Positions 60,357 to 64,000 of a stretch of 64,000 bases of DNA are shown in pieces. The notes beneath the pieces were generated by a model. It was not told where the DNA came from, did no database searches, and worked only from the letters and a program-made list of their open reading frames with translations. The stretch is taken from assembly GCA_016219545.1 (NCBI GenBank), contig JACRMH010000041.1, forward strand, positions 133,297 to 197,296, written 5' to 3'. Numbering within the stretch: the stretch's first letter is position 1; every line of letters begins with the position of its first letter. The position numbers and the translations under genes are program-made. The stretch is from Chloroflexota bacterium (GTDB lineage: Bacteria > Chloroflexota > Anaerolineae > Anaerolineales > Villigracilaceae).

Positions 60357-61893
60357 AAATATAAAGAATGTAGTTGTAAACTGGTTTTCCAAACCCTGGT
60401 ATCCCATTCTCATCAGCGCCTATCCTGTGCTGGCATTGCTATCCGCCAATGCGGGACAAGTCCCGGTCAGCACAGTCGTCCGTCCGTTGTTGGTGTCTGT
60501 TGCGTTTGGCGGACTTTTGTTCCTTATTACCCGGTTGTTTCTTAGACAGGCACATAAGGCAGCGCTTCTTACCACGCTATTACTGACATTGTTCTTCACA
60601 TACGGGCATGCTTATATTGCCATTGACCAAGAATATCCCAAGTCTAACTACACTACATGGCTGGCGGTTGGCTGGATCGTGTTGTTTCTGCTTGCAATTT
60701 TATGGACAGCGCGCACGAAGCTGACATTTATTTCCTGGGCATCGACTCTTAATACGGTCGCTCTCGCGTTGCTGATCATTTCCTTGGAGCAGACCAACTT
60801 CGGGGACGGTCCGCGAGGCGCACATGCTTTGGGGTTGAAGAATGCCCCAGTGGAGTCGGATCTTGTTAAGCCGGAAAATCCGCCGGATGTGTATTTCTTC
60901 CTGCTCGATTCTTATGGACGTGCCGACCTGCTCCAACAGGCGTATGGATTCGATAACAGTGAGTTCATTAACGAGTTGGAGAAGCGCGACTTTTTTGTGG
61001 CAAAGTGCAGTCAAAGCAATTATGTGAGAACAGAACTTTCACTCGGCTCGTCGCTCAATATGGAATATTTGCAGGGGTTGAACGATGCCTTCGTGCCTGA
61101 AAAAATTGGGCGCAGTGTGTTATGGGATTCGCTTAAGCATAGCGCGGTGCGTTACAACTTTGAAAGCATGGGTTATGAGACCGTGGCTTTTGACACAGGC
61201 TTTGAGTGGTTGAATCTAAACGATGCGACTTACTTCATGCGCCCGCCCGCTATTTCTTCCGGCATGAATGAATTTGAGGGCTTGTTCCTGCGCACAACCG
61301 CCGCTCGCTATGCAAAGGAACTGGGACTCGTAGACCCGGATTATCTTTTGGGTGTTGGTTTCCGCGACCGTTTTAAATCTATCTTCAACAGCATTGACGA
61401 TGTTGCGAAGATTCAACAGCCAACGTTCTCTTATATCCATGTGATCTCACCGCATCCGCCCTTTGTATTTGACCCGAATGGCAACCCAACCTATCCGCCG
61501 GATTTTTGGAACGACCAGCGCCAGTATCCGCCTGACTTGTACGAAAAGGGATACGAGAATCAATTGCAGTATTTGAACAAGAATATGCTCGAAGCAATTG
61601 ATACGATCATGGCTGATTCCGAAACGCCGCCGATCATCATCATTCAAGGCGATCATGGGCCGTGGATGCAGCCTACGAACAAACGTTTCTGGAATCTCAC
61701 CGCAATTTATTTCCCGGAACATAAAGATAAATTGTATTCAACGATCTCGCCTGTTAATATTTTTCGCCTAGTGTTCGATACCTACTTCGGCGGGAACTAT
61801 GATATTCTCAAAGACACCAGTTATTTTTCGCCTGTGCCAAAACTATATAATTTCAACGAAGTGCCGTATCCTTGTAAGTACCCAGACAATTAA
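60346..61893 (+). CDS. sulfatase-fold membrane protein (phosphotransferase-like)
   Basis: 515 residues. Four TM helices (about 20-150) followed by a periplasmic/external alkaline-phosphatase-like domain. YFFLLDSYGRADLL (about 182-196) is the nucleophile/metal region, and IIQGDHGPWM near 427 supplies the HxD/DHG metal residues, but the classical Thr or Cys nucleophile is not clear. It may modify or polymerise surface glycans like LTA synthase-related enzymes. It is coupled to the CMP-sugar synthetase upstream; the next gene begins right after its stop. Confidence 0.75.
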   Translation: MNIRNIKNVVVNWFSKPWYPILISAYPVLALLSANAGQVPVSTVVRPLLVSVAFGGLLFLITRLFLRQAHKAALLTTLLLTLFFTYGHAYIAIDQEYPKSNYTTWLAVGWIVLFLLAILWTARTKLTFISWASTLNTVALALLIISLEQTNFGDGPRGAHALGLKNAPVESDLVKPENPPDVYFFLLDSYGRADLLQQAYGFDNSEFINELEKRDFFVAKCSQSNYVRTELSLGSSLNMEYLQGLNDAFVPEKIGRSVLWDSLKHSAVRYNFESMGYETVAFDTGFEWLNLNDATYFMRPPAISSGMNEFEGLFLRTTAARYAKELGLVDPDYLLGVGFRDRFKSIFNSIDDVAKIQQPTFSYIHVISPHPPFVFDPNGNPTYPPDFWNDQRQYPPDLYEKGYENQLQYLNKNMLEAIDTIMADSETPPIIIIQGDHGPWMQPTNKRFWNLTAIYFPEHKDKLYSTISPVNIFRLVFDTYFGGNYDILKDTSYFSPVPKLYNFNEVPYPCKYPDN

Positions 61894-62838
61894 ATGAAAT
61901 ACACAGTCCTTCTTACCGCCCCTTATATGCTCCCGTTTTTGGAGCGCTTCAAACCAGTGTTCGAGAAACATGATCTTGAACTGATCGTCCCCGATGTGCA
62001 GGAACGCATGGAAGAAGCTGACCTGCTCAAGTATGCCGGTCAATTCGATGGCGCAGTTTGTGGGGATGACCGCTACACAGCGCGAGTCCTCGAAGCTTGT
62101 TCTCCCCGACTTAAGGTCATTTCCAAATGGGGGACGGGAGTCGATTCTATCGACGCTGAGGCCTGCTCCCGTTTCAATGTGCGACTCTGCCGGACGCCAA
62201 ATGCCTTCACCACCCCGGTTTCCGATACAATCCTCGGCTACATGCTCGCCTTCGCCAGAAAAGGTCCGTGGATGGATGCCGCGATGAAGCGAGGCGAATG
62301 GGAAAAGATTCCCGGCAAAACATTAAGTGAATGTACTCTTGGAATTATTGGCATCGGCAATATTGGCAAAGCTGTCACCCGCCGCGCGCGTGCCTTTGGC
62401 ATGAAAGTGCTTGGTACGGATATTGTTGAAATTGACCATGTCTTCATTTCAGAGTCAGGCATTCACATGACCACTCTTGACGCACTACTCGCTGACTCTG
62501 ATTTTGTCTCTGTGAATTGCGACTTAAACCCCACCTCGCATCACCTTGTCAATGCAGAGACTCTTGCAAAGATGAAATCCTCTGCAATCCTCATCAACAC
62601 CGCGCGCGGTCCCATCGTGGATGAAGAAGCCCTTGTCGCCGCACTCCGTTCAGGTCAAATTGGAGGCGCGGCTTTGGATGTCTTTGAATTCGAACCGTTG
62701 CCGAAGGACAGTCCGTTGTTGAACATGGATAATGTCATGCTCGCCCCGCATAATTCCAATTCCAGTCCCACCGCATGGGAACGTATCCATTGGAACACGA
62801 TCAAGAATTTGGTGGAAGGATTGGGGTTGGAATATTAA
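61894..62838 (+). CDS. D-isomer-specific 2-hydroxyacid dehydrogenase
   Basis: 314 residues. Rossmann motif GIIGIGNIGKAVTRRARAFGM (about 149-169) and the catalytic Arg in INTARGPIVDEEAL (about 232-245), with Glu in a FEFEPLP region and His in APHNSNSS. This family includes phosphoglycerate and glyoxylate reductases. The acid substrate is unknown; in a glycan operon it might oxidise a sugar-acid precursor. Zero-gap with the preceding gene. Confidence 0.88.
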   Translation: MKYTVLLTAPYMLPFLERFKPVFEKHDLELIVPDVQERMEEADLLKYAGQFDGAVCGDDRYTARVLEACSPRLKVISKWGTGVDSIDAEACSRFNVRLCRTPNAFTTPVSDTILGYMLAFARKGPWMDAAMKRGEWEKIPGKTLSECTLGIIGIGNIGKAVTRRARAFGMKVLGTDIVEIDHVFISESGIHMTTLDALLADSDFVSVNCDLNPTSHHLVNAETLAKMKSSAILINTARGPIVDEEALVAALRSGQIGGAALDVFEFEPLPKDSPLLNMDNVMLAPHNSNSSPTAWERIHWNTIKNLVEGLGLEY

Positions 62839-62841
62839 TTT

Positions 62842-62895
62842 GTAGGGGCGACATTTTGTCGCCCAATCATTGGGGCGGGAATACACCGCCCCTAC
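62842..62895. repeat. palindromic element GTAGGGGCG ... CGCCCCTAC
   Basis: Outer arms 62842-62850 and 62887-62895 bracket two inner hairpins (GGCGACA/TGTCGCC and GGGGCGG/CCGCCCC). Same family as the in-gene element at 25442. It separates the dehydrogenase and SDR genes. Confidence 0.85.
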
Positions 62896-62906
62896 GGGAA
62901 TAATTT

Positions 62907-63665
62907 ATGTCAACAAATAAAACAATCCTCATTACCGGCGTTGGCGGCGGCATTGGCCGTGGCTGTGTTCATCACTTTTCAGAAAAAGGCTGGTGCGTGA
63001 TCGGCGTTGACCGTTCAGATTTTGGCGAGGGTTTCCCAAAAAACGGACATTTTATCAAAGCCGATATTTCGCACCCTGATTCGGTTGAGCAGATCTTTCA
63101 GGAAGTGCTGAATTTCCGTCCCACCTTGGATGCTCTGGTTAATAACGCCGCTGTGCAGGTGGCGAAACCGCTCGTGGAAACGACCGTTGAAGAATGGGAT
63201 TCTGTCATGGCGTCCAATCTGCGCTCGGTGTTTTTATTTGTCAAGCTGGCTTATCCGCTTCTCAAGATGAACGGCGGCGCAATAGTGAATGTCTCCTCCG
63301 TCCACGCCATTCAAACATCTGCTAACATTGCCGCGTATGCCGCCTCCAAAGGCGGACTGCTTGCGCTGACCCGCGCTCTTGCCATTGAATTTGCGCCTGA
63401 TAATATCCGCGTCAATGCCATCCTGCCCGGCGCAGTGGATACGCCCATGCTGCGTGCCGGACTCGGCCGCGGGCATGTCGGTCACGGCGATATGCAGGAA
63501 CGGCTTGATAACCTGGCGCGTAAAACGGTCATCGGGCGCGTGGGCACTCCCGAAGAGATCGCCCATGCCATTTACTTTCTCGCAGACAATGAGCAATCAT
63601 CCTTTATGACGGGACAAGCTCTCGTAGTAGATGGCGGCGCAACGGCCAGGTTGAGCACAGAATAA
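62907..63665 (+). CDS. SDR family oxidoreductase
   Basis: 252 residues. TGVGGGIGRG (about 10-19), catalytic Ser in VNVSSVHA and YAASKGG (YxxxK near 150) define a classical SDR, with the common C-terminal ending SSFMTGQALVVDGGATAR. Possibly a sugar or acid reductase in the glycan operon; unproven. Its TAA shares a base with the next ATG. Confidence 0.92.
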   Translation: MSTNKTILITGVGGGIGRGCVHHFSEKGWCVIGVDRSDFGEGFPKNGHFIKADISHPDSVEQIFQEVLNFRPTLDALVNNAAVQVAKPLVETTVEEWDSVMASNLRSVFLFVKLAYPLLKMNGGAIVNVSSVHAIQTSANIAAYAASKGGLLALTRALAIEFAPDNIRVNAILPGAVDTPMLRAGLGRGHVGHGDMQERLDNLARKTVIGRVGTPEEIAHAIYFLADNEQSSFMTGQALVVDGGATARLSTE

Positions 63666-64000
63666 TGAGAAGACGGACAAGACAAAATATAACGTTTAGA
63701 AAAAATACGGCACGAGGCTTGCTCTTTTTCAGCGCAGTCCTCTGGCTTATGTACGGCGTTTATATTTATTACGACATGGCAATCGTCAACCTTAATAAAA
63801 CCTCGGCAGATATAGCCACCATTTTTCTTTTCCTGATCGCGGCGCTGATGTTCGTCGGGGGGATCATATTTGGCAAAAAATCCAAGCGGACTTATTATTT
63901 TGTGCTGATTGTTGTGATCCTGAACACACTGCTTGCCCTCTCAAATCTGTCCGATCTCATATTCCTGATCTTCTTCATTATTGACCTTGTCATCCTATTG
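63665..64000 (+). CDS. hypothetical membrane protein (partial, runs off the right edge)
   Basis: 112 codons from ATG 63665, overlapping the SDR stop (TAATG). A basic N-terminus (MRRRTRQNITFRKNTARG) precedes four hydrophobic segments: LLFFSAVLWLMYGVYIYY, TIFLFLIAALMFVGGIIF, YYFVLIVVILNTLLA and LIFLIFFIIDLVILL. No stop before the end of the window. No family recognised; it probably completes the glycan-operon membrane part. Confidence 0.75.
   Translation, partial: MRRRTRQNITFRKNTARGLLFFSAVLWLMYGVYIYYDMAIVNLNKTSADIATIFLFLIAALMFVGGIIFGKKSKRTYYFVLIVVILNTLLALSNLSDLIFLIFFIIDLVILL

Noticed and set aside
1..64000. CRISPR array, tRNA or rRNA genes, transposase
   Set aside because: Intergenic stretches were read for direct repeats with spacers, cloverleaf arms and insertion-sequence ends; none was convincing. 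The palindromic elements lack spacers.

Overview
The window looks like a chromosomal segment of a Chloroflexota bacterium, probably class Anaerolineae. This is an inference from the gene set and the protein style: lipoproteins with Pro/Thr-rich linkers, SpoVS without other sporulation genes, multi-GAF histidine kinases, DUF11/lamin-tail surface proteins and many Shine-Dalgarno-poor starts. No rRNA, tRNA, CRISPR array, phage or transposase was seen. The left edge cuts a cytochrome c/cytochrome b fusion gene and the right edge cuts a small membrane-protein gene.

Layout. 1-12.3 kb, mostly minus strand: cytochrome c-b fusion, an SDR plus two riboflavin genes, two tandem M1-peptidase lipoproteins, a zinc/manganese-type ABC importer with an HD hydrolase, a NarL-type regulator, a DinB-like protein and an M23 peptidase. 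12.5-20.9 kb, plus strand: a large secreted subtilase, then a 1335-residue PDZ/multi-GAF histidine kinase coupled to a FIST sensor. 20.9-25.9 kb, minus strand: a heterodimeric ABC exporter split by a palindromic repeat, and an aminoglycoside-phosphotransferase-like gene; a 51-residue membrane protein lies on the plus strand. 26-36.6 kb, plus strand: de novo pyrimidine genes pyrC, pyrF, pyrE and pyrD, interspersed with spoVS, a giant DUF11/lamin-tail protein, a Nudix hydrolase and small proteins. 36.6-46 kb: a Ser/Thr kinase, a kinase-like protein with a degenerate P-loop, an enoyl-CoA hydratase, glutamate dehydrogenase, glutaryl-CoA dehydrogenase and oligoendopeptidase F. 46-48.1 kb: two genes of unusual G/T-rich composition. 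48-51.8 kb: a repetitive DUF5671-like membrane protein and dnaN. 51.8-55 kb, minus strand: a GntR regulator with slipin, SdpI, DUF4177-like and YhfC-like membrane proteins. 55-59.6 kb: pdxS-pdxT, GNAT, HAD and a fatty-acid desaturase. 59.7-64 kb: a surface-glycan-like operon (CMP-sugar synthetase, sulfatase-fold membrane protein, 2-hydroxyacid dehydrogenase, SDR).

The most interesting site is the 511-bp gene-free stretch at 27057-27567, upstream of spoVS. It carries at least six DnaA-box-like 9-mers, three of them spaced about 20 bp apart, together with a GC palindrome and an AT-rich tract. Gene orientation flips there: 16 of 20 genes to the left point left and 29 of 38 to the right point right. 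This fits a replication origin, with dnaN 23 kb away and two near-parS palindromes at 52.9 and 53.65 kb.

Other recurring structure: period-7 tandem repeats at gene boundaries, including two that encode signal-peptide cores; palindromic intergenic elements, one of which sits in frame inside a coding sequence; and several starts where a -10 hexamer lies 6-8 nt before ATG, predicting leaderless mRNAs.
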